From the NCBI GenBank assembly GCA_963822595.1, contig CAWGIG010000005.1, forward strand, positions 62,001 to 126,000: a stretch of 64,000 nucleotides of DNA, written 5' to 3'. This stretch comes from CAVRUH01 sp963822595. Its GTDB lineage: Bacteria; Chlamydiota; Chlamydiia; Chlamydiales; Waddliaceae. Below are positions 27,748 through 36,772 of the stretch, one piece after another (the first letter of the stretch is position 1; the number at the start of each line of letters is the position of its first letter). The notes beneath the pieces are model-generated. The model had not been told where the DNA came from. It saw nothing but the letters and a program-made list of their open reading frames with translations, and did no database searches. The position numbers and the translations under genes were made by a program.

Positions 27748-28011
27748 TGTTGCCCCAACCTAGTTAAGCTAGCGTATGTAGCTTACTGTGTCCCCACAGT
27801 AAGCCTGGCGCAGGGGTTTGCCACCCCTCGCTCCAGGCTTACTGTGGGACACAGTAAGCTACATACGCTCATTTAACCGGTGTTGCCCCAACCTAGTTAA
27901 GCTAGCGTATGTAGCTTACTGTGTCCCCACAGTAAGCCTGGCGGAAGGGTTTGCCACCCCTCGCTCCAGGCTTACTGTGGGACACAGTAAGCTACATACG
28001 CTCATTTAACC
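27748..28011. repeat. Tandem pair of 133-bp foldback repeats inside the T3SS island
   Basis: Unit 1 (27748-27880) and unit 2 (27881-28011) are near-identical, both starting TGTTGCCCCAACCTAGTTAA. Inside each, AGCGTATGTAGCTTACTGTG and its complement form ~37-nt arms around a GGGGTTTGCCACCCC loop. The main difference is GCGCAGG against GCGGAAG. They lie between the cdsD stop and the cdsE promoter and may end the upstream transcript. In the 365-bp gap I see only these and the promoter. Confidence 0.9.
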
Positions 28012-28026
28012 AAGGAGGGGAAACAC

Positions 28027-29826
28027 TTACTGATTAATGTCTATTTTATACCTGACCCCGTCCTTTTCTAGGTAAATAGCATGCGATCTAATGGTCGTTA
28101 TGGTCATGCCGTCTAAAATATCGCCTTTTGACAGGATTTTACCGTTAATAACGACTCCGACGTTCACCCCGCCAAGGTGGGAGGTTCCCGAAACCTGATA
28201 CTTGTTTGTGATATTGATCATGGTTTCTTCAGGAGCTGCCTCGCTGATGTAATTTTTGACGGATCGGATATTTGGGATCGCCTTAATTTGCTGAATGAGA
28301 TTATCCAGTGTTCCGATTTTATCCTTCTCAATGCCGCCTGAAATGGAAACATCGCCGTTTTCCAATTCAACTTTGACGTTATGGACTCCTGCATCATCGA
28401 GAATAGCTTGAATTTTCTGCATCACCTCTTCATCGACCACAACATTCCAATCGAGAAGGTCAGGATAGGGGAAGTTTGCGTTGACGTAGTTGGAAAGCTG
28501 TTCGGCTTGGGCGCGTGTTTTGAGGTATCCCGAAATGACGAATCTTCCCGCTTTACTAGAGTGAATGTTGATCGATTTCCATTGGGGGCGTGTGGCAATG
28601 ATACTATTTATTTCTCTCCAAACATTTTCGTCGATGACAATCCCTTTATCGTCGATGGGACCGACAAAATTAAGGCTCTGTAAAATGTAGATCACTTGGT
28701 TTTTATCTGTCTCTGTGAGAACGTGACCAATGAGAAGGATATTCCCATTTTTCTTGTTGTATGAGAAGGAGACGGTTGGATAATCTTTCAAAGCCGCGCG
28801 TATTTCTGCCGTGTGGTCAACTTCGACTTTCTCCACGTCTTTGCTTTGGAAGAGCGTCGCTGTACCGATGCCGATAACGACGAATAAACCCGTAAGAATT
28901 CCGATCAAAATAAAGGCTCCCAGGGCATTGTGGGACTTGTTTTCTGGTGACTCTTCCTTTACCTCTTGCAGAGGTTGCGGTGCAAGAAGCTCTTGTTCTT
29001 CATCAGACTTAGGTTGTTCTTCTCCTTTCTGGAGAACTTTTACGATTGAAGGGAGAAGAGGTGAAATAATCGTATGCATTTCCCCTTCGCGATCGAAGAT
29101 GACAAACGACGTCGTTCCCATGGTGATCAGTGTATTCGTTTCAATGGGCATACTGCCCTTTACAGGTTCTCCATCGACTTGCGTCCCATTGCGGCTGTTT
29201 AGGTCTTCGATGGTGAGTTTTCCTTCTTGACTGACTGAAATACGTGCGTGCTGTCTGGAGACGCTGGTGTCATGGAAAATAACATCGGCAGTATTGGGGT
29301 CGGTACCAATGATATAGTTTTGACCTTGCTGCATGGAAAATTCGGCCCCGTTGTTGGGTCCGCCGATAACTTTGAGGAGCCAACGTCCGGTTTCGCGGAG
29401 GTCAAAATCGATTTCGGCAAGGACGCCTTTATCTCCTGTAGGGAATTCACCAAAAACAGAATCATGAGGTGATTCATCTTTATCTACAACATCGTCTTTG
29501 GGTTCGAGGTTCATTATTTTTGCTCCTTCTTCTGCATAATAGCGATAAAGACCATCTCCGATGGAGATTGTATCTCCTTGTTTTAGGAGGCGGGGCGAGA
29601 CGACCTCTTCCCCATTGACCTTTACCGGATTTGTTTCACTTAGATTTTCTACAATAATTCCATCCGGGGAAGTGCGGCAGATGAGTTGTTTTCTTGATGC
29701 AGCAGGATCTTCTATAAGTAACTGACACTCATCGGGATCGCGTCCGATAACCCACTCATTCCCACCTTCCATTGTGAGGACTAAGCCCTTTAGAATTCCT
29801 TCTTCAGCTACTAATTTCGCGCTCAT
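28027..29826 (-). CDS. sctD: T3SS inner-membrane ring protein SctD (CdsD), double FHA type
   Basis: 599 residues from the ATG at 29826, which has AGGAGAG 8-9 nt upstream; a GTG three codons earlier overlaps that site. FHA domain 1 is at ~10-95 and FHA domain 2 at ~135-235 (RQHARISVSQ, NSRNGTQVDGE). A single membrane segment lies at ~300-323 (FILIGILTGLFVVIGIGTAT), followed by periplasmic BON-like/ring-building repeats (~340-540). The double-FHA form is characteristic of chlamydial CdsD (CT664), a phosphoprotein in C. pneumoniae. The FHA modules suggest it reads phosphothreonine marks made by Pkn5- or PknD-type kinases (inference). It is the last gene before the tandem repeat. Confidence 0.93.
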   Translation of the reverse strand: MSAKLVAEEGILKGLVLTMEGGNEWVIGRDPDECQLLIEDPAASRKQLICRTSPDGIIVENLSETNPVKVNGEEVVSPRLLKQGDTISIGDGLYRYYAEEGAKIMNLEPKDDVVDKDESPHDSVFGEFPTGDKGVLAEIDFDLRETGRWLLKVIGGPNNGAEFSMQQGQNYIIGTDPNTADVIFHDTSVSRQHARISVSQEGKLTIEDLNSRNGTQVDGEPVKGSMPIETNTLITMGTTSFVIFDREGEMHTIISPLLPSIVKVLQKGEEQPKSDEEQELLAPQPLQEVKEESPENKSHNALGAFILIGILTGLFVVIGIGTATLFQSKDVEKVEVDHTAEIRAALKDYPTVSFSYNKKNGNILLIGHVLTETDKNQVIYILQSLNFVGPIDDKGIVIDENVWREINSIIATRPQWKSINIHSSKAGRFVISGYLKTRAQAEQLSNYVNANFPYPDLLDWNVVVDEEVMQKIQAILDDAGVHNVKVELENGDVSISGGIEKDKIGTLDNLIQQIKAIPNIRSVKNYISEAAPEETMINITNKYQVSGTSHLGGVNVGVVINGKILSKGDILDGMTITTIRSHAIYLEKDGVRYKIDINQ

Positions 29827-29877
29827 AGATAACACTCTCCTGCTTCTAATGTACCTCTATCGGGCAACAATCTGCAA

Positions 29878-30270
29878 TCATTTTTTTCCAAAAGCTAATG
29901 TTTCTTCCCTCCAAAATTCAACTTGGTTGAAAAAATCCTCTAGAAGATAGCTAAATTCTTTATAATTGACCTCGTAATCGACATGTCGTGACAAGGTCAA
30001 AACTTCGCCATCTTCATTGAGACCTAGGACGTTCCCATGGGTCTCCTTTCCAAGCAAATTAGCACCCATAATGTAGGTATAATAACTTCCAACGTCCATT
30101 TTCGGGCAATCCACAACAGAGCACTTCATCGAAAAGCCCCCGGGAAGCTCCGTAACAAAAACATTCAGCCCTTCATCAATAGGGATTAGATAGACTCCCG
30201 GGATCTCAGTCCCTAAGCCCTCTTCGATCCCTAGTTCCTTGGCAAACAGTTCCATCATTTTTTTTAGCAT
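29878..30270 (-). CDS. scc4: CesT-family T3SS chaperone Scc4 (CT663-like)
   Basis: 130 residues, acidic, with the mixed beta/alpha pattern of class I (CesT/SycE) chaperones (LGIEEGLGTE, GVYLIPIDEG, a C-terminal helix ending in LAFGKK). Immediately upstream of cdsD as CT663 is of CT664. In C. trachomatis Scc4 pairs with Scc1 to chaperone the gate protein CopN, and it has also been reported to contact the RNA polymerase beta flap and sigma66 region 4, linking secretion and transcription. Whether the second role applies here is unknown. TAGGT precedes the first ATG; ATGs at codons 5 and 6 are alternatives. Confidence 0.75.
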   Translation of the reverse strand: MLKKMMELFAKELGIEEGLGTEIPGVYLIPIDEGLNVFVTELPGGFSMKCSVVDCPKMDVGSYYTYIMGANLLGKETHGNVLGLNEDGEVLTLSRHVDYEVNYKEFSYLLEDFFNQVEFWREETLAFGKK

Positions 30271-30285
30271 TTTATTACCTATTTC

Positions 30286-31149
30286 CTAATGATTACCTAA
30301 TGTTCTTGCTTGAATATTTTGTTGTAATAATTGCTGCATAGCCTGAATAGCCTGGTCAGCCGCAGATTGCGCATTTTTCGCTGTCTCATTTAAACTTGCG
30401 CCTTTTTGCTGAGCAAGAGACAGTGTTTCTTTAAGGATTTCAATAATAGCTTGGGTTGCGCCTTTTTCTGTGGCTACAACCGAAGTGCCAATATTTTCTC
30501 CTATACCTACTAGGCCGGTTCCCACTTGGTTTTGCATCGAAAGACGGGTGACGTCAGAATCAGAGACAGGATTTTTGTCTCCCAATCCAGTCTTACCCAT
30601 CCTAACTGCAGTAACAGCACTCATCGCAACAGTCACTGCTCCCATGGCAGCTTTTATATAACCCTGAGCGGCTTCTTGGTTAGCAAGATTTATATCTTGA
30701 GTAGCTATCTCCTTGGCAGTAGAAAATTCCTGTTTAACATTCTGGGCTCCGAGAAGACCAACGGCTACTGCAAGATTTTTTTGCATATTTATAAACGCTG
30801 AGTAGGCAATCAAGAATGCTACGTTATCACTCGCATCAAATTCCTTGTTTATTTGACGACCGGGAGCTGCGACGCCAATACCACCTTCATTCCCATTCCT
30901 AGCTACAAGCTTACCCGGATTATTTGGATTACCCGGTGGTAACGCGGGAACATTAGCATCCGTCGGTACTGCCGACATTGTTCTGTTTGTTTGTAGAACA
31001 TTTGGATTGGCAACCAGCTGATCCGGGGTTAGTCCCGCGTCGGCCTTCGCTACCAGGGCTTTTACATCCTCAGGACTAAAAACCGATGGCGGTAATATGG
31101 GAGCAAACGCCCCTTGTCCTGCTCCTTGTACTGGTCCTTCGATTGGCAT
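30286..31149 (-). CDS. CopD/SctB-like minor translocator candidate
   Basis: 287 residues. The N-terminus is polar and proline-rich (like exported proteins). Two moderately hydrophobic segments follow at ~108-135 (VAFLIAYSAFINMQ) and ~163-185 (KAAMGAVTVAMSAVTAV). The C-terminus is an Ala/Gln-rich amphipathic coiled region. This pattern and its place downstream of a CopB-like gene and SycD chaperones fit a SctB (CopD/YopD) translocator that completes the host-membrane pore. I see no decisive motif; it could be another secreted protein. AGGAGG precedes the ATG. Confidence 0.5.
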   Translation of the reverse strand: MPIEGPVQGAGQGAFAPILPPSVFSPEDVKALVAKADAGLTPDQLVANPNVLQTNRTMSAVPTDANVPALPPGNPNNPGKLVARNGNEGGIGVAAPGRQINKEFDASDNVAFLIAYSAFINMQKNLAVAVGLLGAQNVKQEFSTAKEIATQDINLANQEAAQGYIKAAMGAVTVAMSAVTAVRMGKTGLGDKNPVSDSDVTRLSMQNQVGTGLVGIGENIGTSVVATEKGATQAIIEILKETLSLAQQKGASLNETAKNAQSAADQAIQAMQQLLQQNIQARTLGNH

Positions 31150-31178
31150 AAAATACCTCCTTTAAAAATCATTAAAAC

Positions 31179-31991
31179 TTACATCGCCTGGGCCATGGTC
31201 GTTGCGCTTTCCTCTTTTATTGAAATAGCTTCACAAAGAATATGCGCAAATTTCTCGATCTCCTTCAAATTTTTATCAAGAACATCGGGAGTGATGTCCA
31301 GGAGCCCAAGCGCTCCTTTACATGCATTTATAAATTGATTGAATTCTCTCTTTTGCAAGGCCAGTTTTGCCTGTTGCATTTTGAGAGATAGCTCTTCTGA
31401 AGTACCTTTGGGAACGTTTCCTGTAACAATTTCTTCATTTAGAAAGTCCCCGATCTTTTCTAGGCTGCTGCTAATTTTATCGTTGAAGTCCTCAAAAAGT
31501 GATGCCATACGGTCCTCATTTCCTTTAGCTGCTACCTGAATGATCATTAAAAGGGCTGTTAGCTTTAAGGTTTCGGCGATGATTCTCTGATTTTTTTCGT
31601 TGGTATCAGTGGTTTTTGTAATTTCATCAAACAAAATCGTAAGGAGATTAGAGGCAACAATTGTATGTAGGACTAGATCGAAAGTAAATTCTTTGCCGAT
31701 TCGTTTTTCATTCTCTTGCTTTGCCGGAAGTGACCCTATTCCTTTTTCAGCTAGAAGGGATGCAGCCCCTGTGATTCCCAGGAAGATAATTTGTACGATG
31801 TCTCCAAAAAGCCTTTTATTTCCTTGATTGGCAACGTCGAGACGACCTCTTTTTTTCTGAGCTATCATGTGGTCTACTTGCTCAAGCAGTTGATTTAATT
31901 CGGCGTCAGAATATTCCTTGTCAATTTCGGAAGATGCAATTCCGTACTTCTCTAGGAGTCTGATTAAATCCGGTGGAATTTTCTTTTTCAT
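31179..31991 (-). CDS. Unrecognised helical protein in the translocator block
   Basis: 270 residues. The first ~60 are charged. There are three hydrophobic stretches (~66-85 VQIIFLGITGAASLLA, ~105-125 LHTIVASNLLTILF, ~140-158 LKLTALLMIIQVAA), then an amphipathic helical tail. There is no signal peptide. The ribosome-binding site AAGGAG is good, and 12-29 bp spacers place it in one operon with its neighbours. The pattern would allow a pore-associated secreted protein or an inner-membrane accessory. No family recognised. Confidence 0.5.
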   Translation of the reverse strand: MKKKIPPDLIRLLEKYGIASSEIDKEYSDAELNQLLEQVDHMIAQKKRGRLDVANQGNKRLFGDIVQIIFLGITGAASLLAEKGIGSLPAKQENEKRIGKEFTFDLVLHTIVASNLLTILFDEITKTTDTNEKNQRIIAETLKLTALLMIIQVAAKGNEDRMASLFEDFNDKISSSLEKIGDFLNEEIVTGNVPKGTSEELSLKMQQAKLALQKREFNQFINACKGALGLLDITPDVLDKNLKEIEKFAHILCEAISIKEESATTMAQAM

Positions 31992-32003
31992 TTATCTTCT
32001 CCT

Positions 32004-32984
32004 TCATCCATCTCTGAGAGCGCGTAATCCGCTCTGTAAACTATTCAGCTCCCCAAGTTGAGCTCTGAGGCCTGAGCCCATGGAATCTTGCAATCCTTGG
32101 ACTGTTCCGCCGATGATCGAGCTAAGGGGTCCACTCTGGTCCAAATTTGCCAGATGAGAGGCGATGAGTAAGGTGGGGGATCCGTTTTCCAATGCGAATG
32201 AAGCTGCAATGATATCTAATGTGCCCAACATAGCACCCAAGATGCCAAATTCGGATGCTCCTCCCTGGGCCAATTGATGGGTGGCATGGGAGAGGGCAGT
32301 AAAAGTTTGTTTGACATCTTCGCCTGCTGCCGCTTTTTTGCTTAAAACATCAAAAGCCCCTAGAAGTGTACTGAGTTGATTCAATTGACTGGAAGCTTGG
32401 TCGTGACCCACAAAATTTGCCCCTAAGTCGCTGAGTTGACTCTTTGCATCAGATAAAAGGACTCCGAAATTATTTATTGCACCCTGAAGAGCAATTGCCG
32501 GTAGTTGGGAGTTCAGTTCGTTCCTAATGGCTGCAGGCGTATTAGGCGCTGGAGAGATGGACGCATTTTCAATTCCACTCATGAATTTTGCCGCGCCTAC
32601 GAGTACATTATTTAACGCCACAAAATTGGTATTTCGCGATGAAAAGGGCTTGTTATTTTCCGCGGAAAGAAACTCCTGAATCAATGGTGGAAGGGTTGTA
32701 ACCAGCTGTTCATACATAGGTTTCCAATCCTGATCCTCGCCACCTTCGGACTGCAAGTTAGCCATTCGCATCTGTTGTAAAGGAGAAGATAGCACCGGAT
32801 CGTTGGACATGGTTTCTTGTCGACCATACTTCTGTTGCTGTGTAAAAGCAATAACCTCGTAGGATTCGGGCGGCATGATAGCTAAAGCGGCTTTGTTAGT
32901 TTCGACAAAAGCCGTCGTCAAGTTCTCCCGAATTTGAGGAGGTACTGGCCCCCCTCCTAACCCTGTTCCTGCTCCTATACCCAT
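32004..32984 (-). CDS. Unrecognised T3SS-linked protein, candidate secreted substrate
   Basis: 326 residues from ATG 32984, chosen because AAGGA stands just upstream and it follows the preceding stop by one base; a reading eight codons longer would overlap that gene. Gly/Pro-rich start, Ser/Asn/Gln-rich composition and long Ala/Leu helices (~155-300) with no transmembrane segment. Such composition with an adjacent SycD-type chaperone gene is usual for translocators and tip proteins, so it may be a class II chaperone client. Function unknown. Confidence 0.5.
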   Translation of the reverse strand: MGIGAGTGLGGGPVPPQIRENLTTAFVETNKAALAIMPPESYEVIAFTQQQKYGRQETMSNDPVLSSPLQQMRMANLQSEGGEDQDWKPMYEQLVTTLPPLIQEFLSAENNKPFSSRNTNFVALNNVLVGAAKFMSGIENASISPAPNTPAAIRNELNSQLPAIALQGAINNFGVLLSDAKSQLSDLGANFVGHDQASSQLNQLSTLLGAFDVLSKKAAAGEDVKQTFTALSHATHQLAQGGASEFGILGAMLGTLDIIAASFALENGSPTLLIASHLANLDQSGPLSSIIGGTVQGLQDSMGSGLRAQLGELNSLQSGLRALRDG

Positions 32985-32985
32985 A

Positions 32986-33543
32986 TTAATCCTTTTTGTC
33001 CCAGCCAACTTCTTCTTTTAATTTTTCCTGAGTGGCTTTGGCTTTTTCTTTCATTTTTTGATATGCAGGTAAGTCCCCGCAACGATTTATTACCATAAGA
33101 AGGCAGATGATAGCCTCCCTCTTTAGATCCAATCGCAACCAGCAATCTGAAGCATGATAGAGAGGGGTGGGGTTTTCCGGTTCCAGAAAGGACCAAACCA
33201 AATAATACTCCCTGGCTTTTTCGAAATTGTTGAGTTTATGATTGCATGCTGCAAGGCCATACCAGTATTTGGGGTCGCCGCCATCCAGATTGGAAAGGAT
33301 AAAAAATATATTTTTAGCCTGTTCATATTTGCCCCCTTGGTACAAGTTGTAGGCTATCCCGTAAAAGGTGTCGAGTTCCACTTCTCCTAACCCCATCGCC
33401 TCGGCCGGTGTTTTCCCATTTTCAATCACATCTATCATCACCTGTTCGCATTTTTTACGGGTATCAGGGGAGGCATCCGGATTGGATTCCTGCACAGCTT
33501 TTTTTATCAAACTTTTCACATCTGAGTTTTTTTCCGGTTCCAT
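32986..33543 (-). CDS. SycD/LcrH-type class II T3SS chaperone (second copy)
   Basis: 185 residues with three TPR units at ~55-155 (YGIAYNLYQGGKYEQAKNIF, YWYGLAACNHKLNNFEKA, LYHASDCWLRLDLKREA), the hallmark of translocator chaperones. It is a paralogue of the gene at 36147, with the same TPR register, N-terminal helix and basic tail. SycD proteins bind short P-x-L-x-x-P-like motifs in SctE/SctB and keep them soluble. The gene lies between the CopB-like gene and the 326-residue unknown. GAGGAG precedes the ATG. Confidence 0.88.
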   Translation of the reverse strand: MEPEKNSDVKSLIKKAVQESNPDASPDTRKKCEQVMIDVIENGKTPAEAMGLGEVELDTFYGIAYNLYQGGKYEQAKNIFFILSNLDGGDPKYWYGLAACNHKLNNFEKAREYYLVWSFLEPENPTPLYHASDCWLRLDLKREAIICLLMVINRCGDLPAYQKMKEKAKATQEKLKEEVGWDKKD

Positions 33544-33572
33544 CTTTTGCTCCTCTCCTTTTTAAGGTTTTT

Positions 33573-36110
33573 TTAAGAACGCATGAGTCCGTTGAGGGAT
33601 TGCGTAGCGCTCGAGACCATACTTCCCTCCTGTTGGTTAATATTCTTCATCCAGTCGCCTAGATCACTTAGGCTTCCTAGCATCAGGTCGATAAATTTTT
33701 CCATTAATTTATTAATCGCGTTCGTTATATCTGTTAATGCTTGCAACTGCCCGTTTATGAGAGCAACTTGAGCTTCAGCAAGACCTTGCTGTATCTTCTC
33801 GGCGCCTTGGGCTGCGTCATTGAGAAATCCAGCGATTTTATTTAATCTATTTATATTCTTTATCACAGGATTTTTATCAGCTGATTCCTCCGCTTCTTTA
33901 AGGCCTTGTCTGAATTTCTGAAGGCCTTGTTTCAAAGTATCCATGAGTGTTTTTCCCACTTCTTGATCAACTTCTTTATTAACTTGAATTGTAACTTCTT
34001 CTACATCTTCTTCTGATTCATCTGATTCATCCACGACATCTTGTAGTTTTTGAGTTGATTTAGCAACTGTTTGTCCACCTTGTGTACCTTCATCGATTGC
34101 CTGAGTGCCTCCCTCAACGCCTCCCTCAAGGCCATCTTCAGCACTTTCCTCACTTTCCTCAATAACTGTTTCACCAAGCTCTGAACCCACTTCAACGCCA
34201 ATTTCAGTTCCTTCACCAGCAACTTCGCCGCCGATTGCGCCACCTGCACCGGCAACATCTGCAGCTGCCATCGGTCCTGTAGCGGCACCGAATGTCACGA
34301 CAGTCATGATTATCATGGCTACGACCTCCGCGACGATGTTAAGCACCATAAGAGCCGTTTTACCTCCCGGAGAGATATTTGGAGCGGTAGCGCTTACAAT
34401 AATCAGGACTAACATGACGGTAGCGATGACGAGTAATATAATACCAAGAGCCATTGTAAATGGATCAGCGCATAAGACGGCTCCAACAGCAGCTATAAGC
34501 GCACAGGCAATGATCATACCTGCTAGGCCTCCGGCTTGGGTGATACCTGCTTTTTTCTCGGCTGCATCCAGTTTTGACTGTAAGTCTTGTTGTTCTTTAA
34601 TACCGGCTAGCTGAATGGATAACTGAGTTTTGCTAGCTCCTAATCCGATTTGTGAGTTCGCGGCTTGCATTTTGCTAACCATACTTTTAAGTTGTTCCAA
34701 AGCGTTACCGACAATTAGCAATGCGTTAAGATAGGACTGTTGACCCGGTACAGGGGGCAAATTACCCATTTCAGATCTAATACCTCTGACCATTTCCTCC
34801 CCTTGAGCTACGAGATCTCCGGCAGGATTGGGCTGCGCGGCTTGACTGAGGGTGATATCAGGGGTCCAACTAACAGGAAGTCCGAATTTATTCTGGATTT
34901 GGCTGACGGTTTGTTGATTGACCTCATCGATGATAGATTTAATATCAGGATCCATTCCTGAAAGGAGGCTTGGGTTGTTAAGGGCGGCGCGCACCTGAGC
35001 CATTTGTTGTGAAGTGAGCGGCATGGCCCTGAGATTGGTTTGAAACTGCTGGCTGAAATTGCCTTTTAGAAGAGCTTGGTAAGCCTTTTGATAAGGTCCG
35101 GGGTTAAAACTTTTGGGGATTCCAAGTTGCGAGCCGAAGTTTTCTAGAACCATAGTTTGAGCTTCTTTGAGAAGTGCAGGATTTCCCACAGTGGCTCCAG
35201 GATTGAAAAAGAGGTAGATTGTCGACTGAATTTGTTGATCAGTTAAACCCTGCTGTTTGCCGAGAGTTTGTATTGCCGCTTCCATGGAATTGCTGAATTT
35301 TGCCGATAGTTCTGTGTTGTATTGTGCGGATTCTGTAGGTGGTTCCCATCCGTTAGGGACAACAAACCCTGCGCTGCGCATGTCCTGAACGGCTGCATTT
35401 TCAGTTTGTTGAAGAGCATTTTGAATGGTCGGATTCTGAACTGCGGGATCTGTCGATTCGGGATTATAGTGGGCAAACTCAACCATGGCGGCATCGGCGG
35501 AAGAGAGTTGCCCTGAATTCACAAGCTTATTGAGTTCATTTTCAAAATTTGAATCAAAGGCAGCTGCCTCTTGTCCCTGGAAGTCTGTTTGCATGGAAGA
35601 AGGAGGCACTAAATTTCCCGCTGAATCTGTGTCGAAGGGAAGCCCCTGGGAGGTCAAATCACTTTGAACGTTTTGGTTGATTTGCTGGAGTATTCCCTGC
35701 AATTTGGATTGCTCATTGGCATTGTCGAGAGGTACACCTGGATTATTTACCATAAATTTCAAATCATTCACTTCATCCTGGCTGAGATTCTTCGCGGATG
35801 CCATCGTAGCAAGATTTGCATTGAAGCTTTTTTCATAGTTTTGGGCAAATCCTGGAACATCGGGAGCGGTCTGTGGTATCACCGTGCTTGCCTGTGCGTT
35901 CTGAGGCTGAAGAACAGGGATATTAGCGGATGTTGGAATGGCATTTCCTTGAGGTGTTCCGGAAACCAGAGATAACTGAGCAATCGCAGCTGATATCGTA
36001 TCCTCGCTAGTACCAAAAATATTGGATATAGCCTGCATGGTTTGCGCATCGAATCCATGTGTCGGTAACGCCTCCGGCTGTCCCCCTGGAATTGAAGCTG
36101 GGACTTGCAT
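33573..36110 (-). CDS. copB: CopB/SctE-like major translocator with repeat-built N-terminus
   Basis: 845 residues, far longer than C. trachomatis CopB (about 490). The C-terminal half is typical SctE: three hydrophobic segments at ~528-610 (GMIIACALIAAVGAVLC, ALGIILLVIATVMLVLIIV, MVLNIVAEVVAMIIMTVVTF), an acidic stretch, and amphipathic helices to the end. The N-terminal half (~85-425) holds four diverged ~85-residue repeats with F-x3-F, an LS/LT turn, N-P and GLP/GIP...P positions. It would insert in host or vacuole membranes as the pore subunit. SycD paralogues flank it on both sides. AAGGAGG precedes the ATG. Confidence 0.82.
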   Translation of the reverse strand: MQVPASIPGGQPEALPTHGFDAQTMQAISNIFGTSEDTISAAIAQLSLVSGTPQGNAIPTSANIPVLQPQNAQASTVIPQTAPDVPGFAQNYEKSFNANLATMASAKNLSQDEVNDLKFMVNNPGVPLDNANEQSKLQGILQQINQNVQSDLTSQGLPFDTDSAGNLVPPSSMQTDFQGQEAAAFDSNFENELNKLVNSGQLSSADAAMVEFAHYNPESTDPAVQNPTIQNALQQTENAAVQDMRSAGFVVPNGWEPPTESAQYNTELSAKFSNSMEAAIQTLGKQQGLTDQQIQSTIYLFFNPGATVGNPALLKEAQTMVLENFGSQLGIPKSFNPGPYQKAYQALLKGNFSQQFQTNLRAMPLTSQQMAQVRAALNNPSLLSGMDPDIKSIIDEVNQQTVSQIQNKFGLPVSWTPDITLSQAAQPNPAGDLVAQGEEMVRGIRSEMGNLPPVPGQQSYLNALLIVGNALEQLKSMVSKMQAANSQIGLGASKTQLSIQLAGIKEQQDLQSKLDAAEKKAGITQAGGLAGMIIACALIAAVGAVLCADPFTMALGIILLVIATVMLVLIIVSATAPNISPGGKTALMVLNIVAEVVAMIIMTVVTFGAATGPMAAADVAGAGGAIGGEVAGEGTEIGVEVGSELGETVIEESEESAEDGLEGGVEGGTQAIDEGTQGGQTVAKSTQKLQDVVDESDESEEDVEEVTIQVNKEVDQEVGKTLMDTLKQGLQKFRQGLKEAEESADKNPVIKNINRLNKIAGFLNDAAQGAEKIQQGLAEAQVALINGQLQALTDITNAINKLMEKFIDLMLGSLSDLGDWMKNINQQEGSMVSSATQSLNGLMRS

Positions 36111-36146
36111 ATATTCCTCCTTAATTAAGAAGATAAGAGAGCTTTT

Positions 36147-36719
36147 TTAAGTTTTCTTATGCTTCTCCTTGAACTTTTTCTTCTGTTCCTGACCTTTCCC
36201 CATTTCCTTCCTTAAGCTCTGAATGGTCAAGAGGGCTCTATCTTTTAAAGCTTGATATTCAGGTTTGATTCCGGCACGCTTTACAGCCATATCAAGAGCA
36301 ACAATTGCCGATACGGGGTCTTTCAACTGAATATAACAATCGGACACGTGATAGTGGGGAATGGGACTTTCGGGATCGATAACTCCACACATCGTATAAA
36401 CAATGATAGCGTGCTTGTAATCCTTTAACATATGGTAGCATGCGGCAAAGCCCATGGTGTACTTGGGCTCGGTAGATTTCACCATCATCAAAAATTTAAA
36501 CAAAATGACAGCCTCGGTGTACTTTCCGGTATTGTAAAGACGATAAGCTTGTCCATAGATCCCTTCAAGCATCGCATCACTCAATCCAAGAGCGCTCTGA
36601 GGGGCAAAACCATTCTTTAAAACGTCTTTCATCGTTTTCTGAACGTGTTTGCCGGCTTGCGGACCCATACTTTCTCCCACCGCGGCCGCCGCTCGCTTGA
36701 TTTCTTTTTCTCCGGCCAT
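36147..36719 (-). CDS. SycD/LcrH-type class II T3SS chaperone (first copy)
   Basis: 190 residues with TPRs at ~50-150 (YGQAYRLYNTGKYTEAVILF, YTMGFAACYHMLKDYKHAI, HYHVSDCYIQLKDPVSAI) and a lysine-rich C-terminus. It corresponds to Scc2/Scc3 (CT576/CT862) chaperones of translocators. It immediately precedes the CopB-like gene (36 bp), the standard lcrH-copB order, so CopB is the likely client. GGAGG stands 8 nt before the ATG. Confidence 0.9.
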   Translation of the reverse strand: MAGEKEIKRAAAAVGESMGPQAGKHVQKTMKDVLKNGFAPQSALGLSDAMLEGIYGQAYRLYNTGKYTEAVILFKFLMMVKSTEPKYTMGFAACYHMLKDYKHAIIVYTMCGVIDPESPIPHYHVSDCYIQLKDPVSAIVALDMAVKRAGIKPEYQALKDRALLTIQSLRKEMGKGQEQKKKFKEKHKKT

Positions 36720-36772
36720 CTTAAAACCTCCCCAATTTCATTTTAATTCTTCCCATCCACCCGCCGCTAAGT

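Noticed and set aside
27748..28011. CRISPR-like array
   Set aside because: Only two units, 133 bp each with no variable spacers; a tandem foldback duplication explains it.
34001..34614. Overlapping open frames (Ala/Pro-rich and Leu/Lys-rich) opposite or within copB
   Set aside because: Composition is a by-product of the Ala/Gly/Glu codons of the translocator; no independent start signals.
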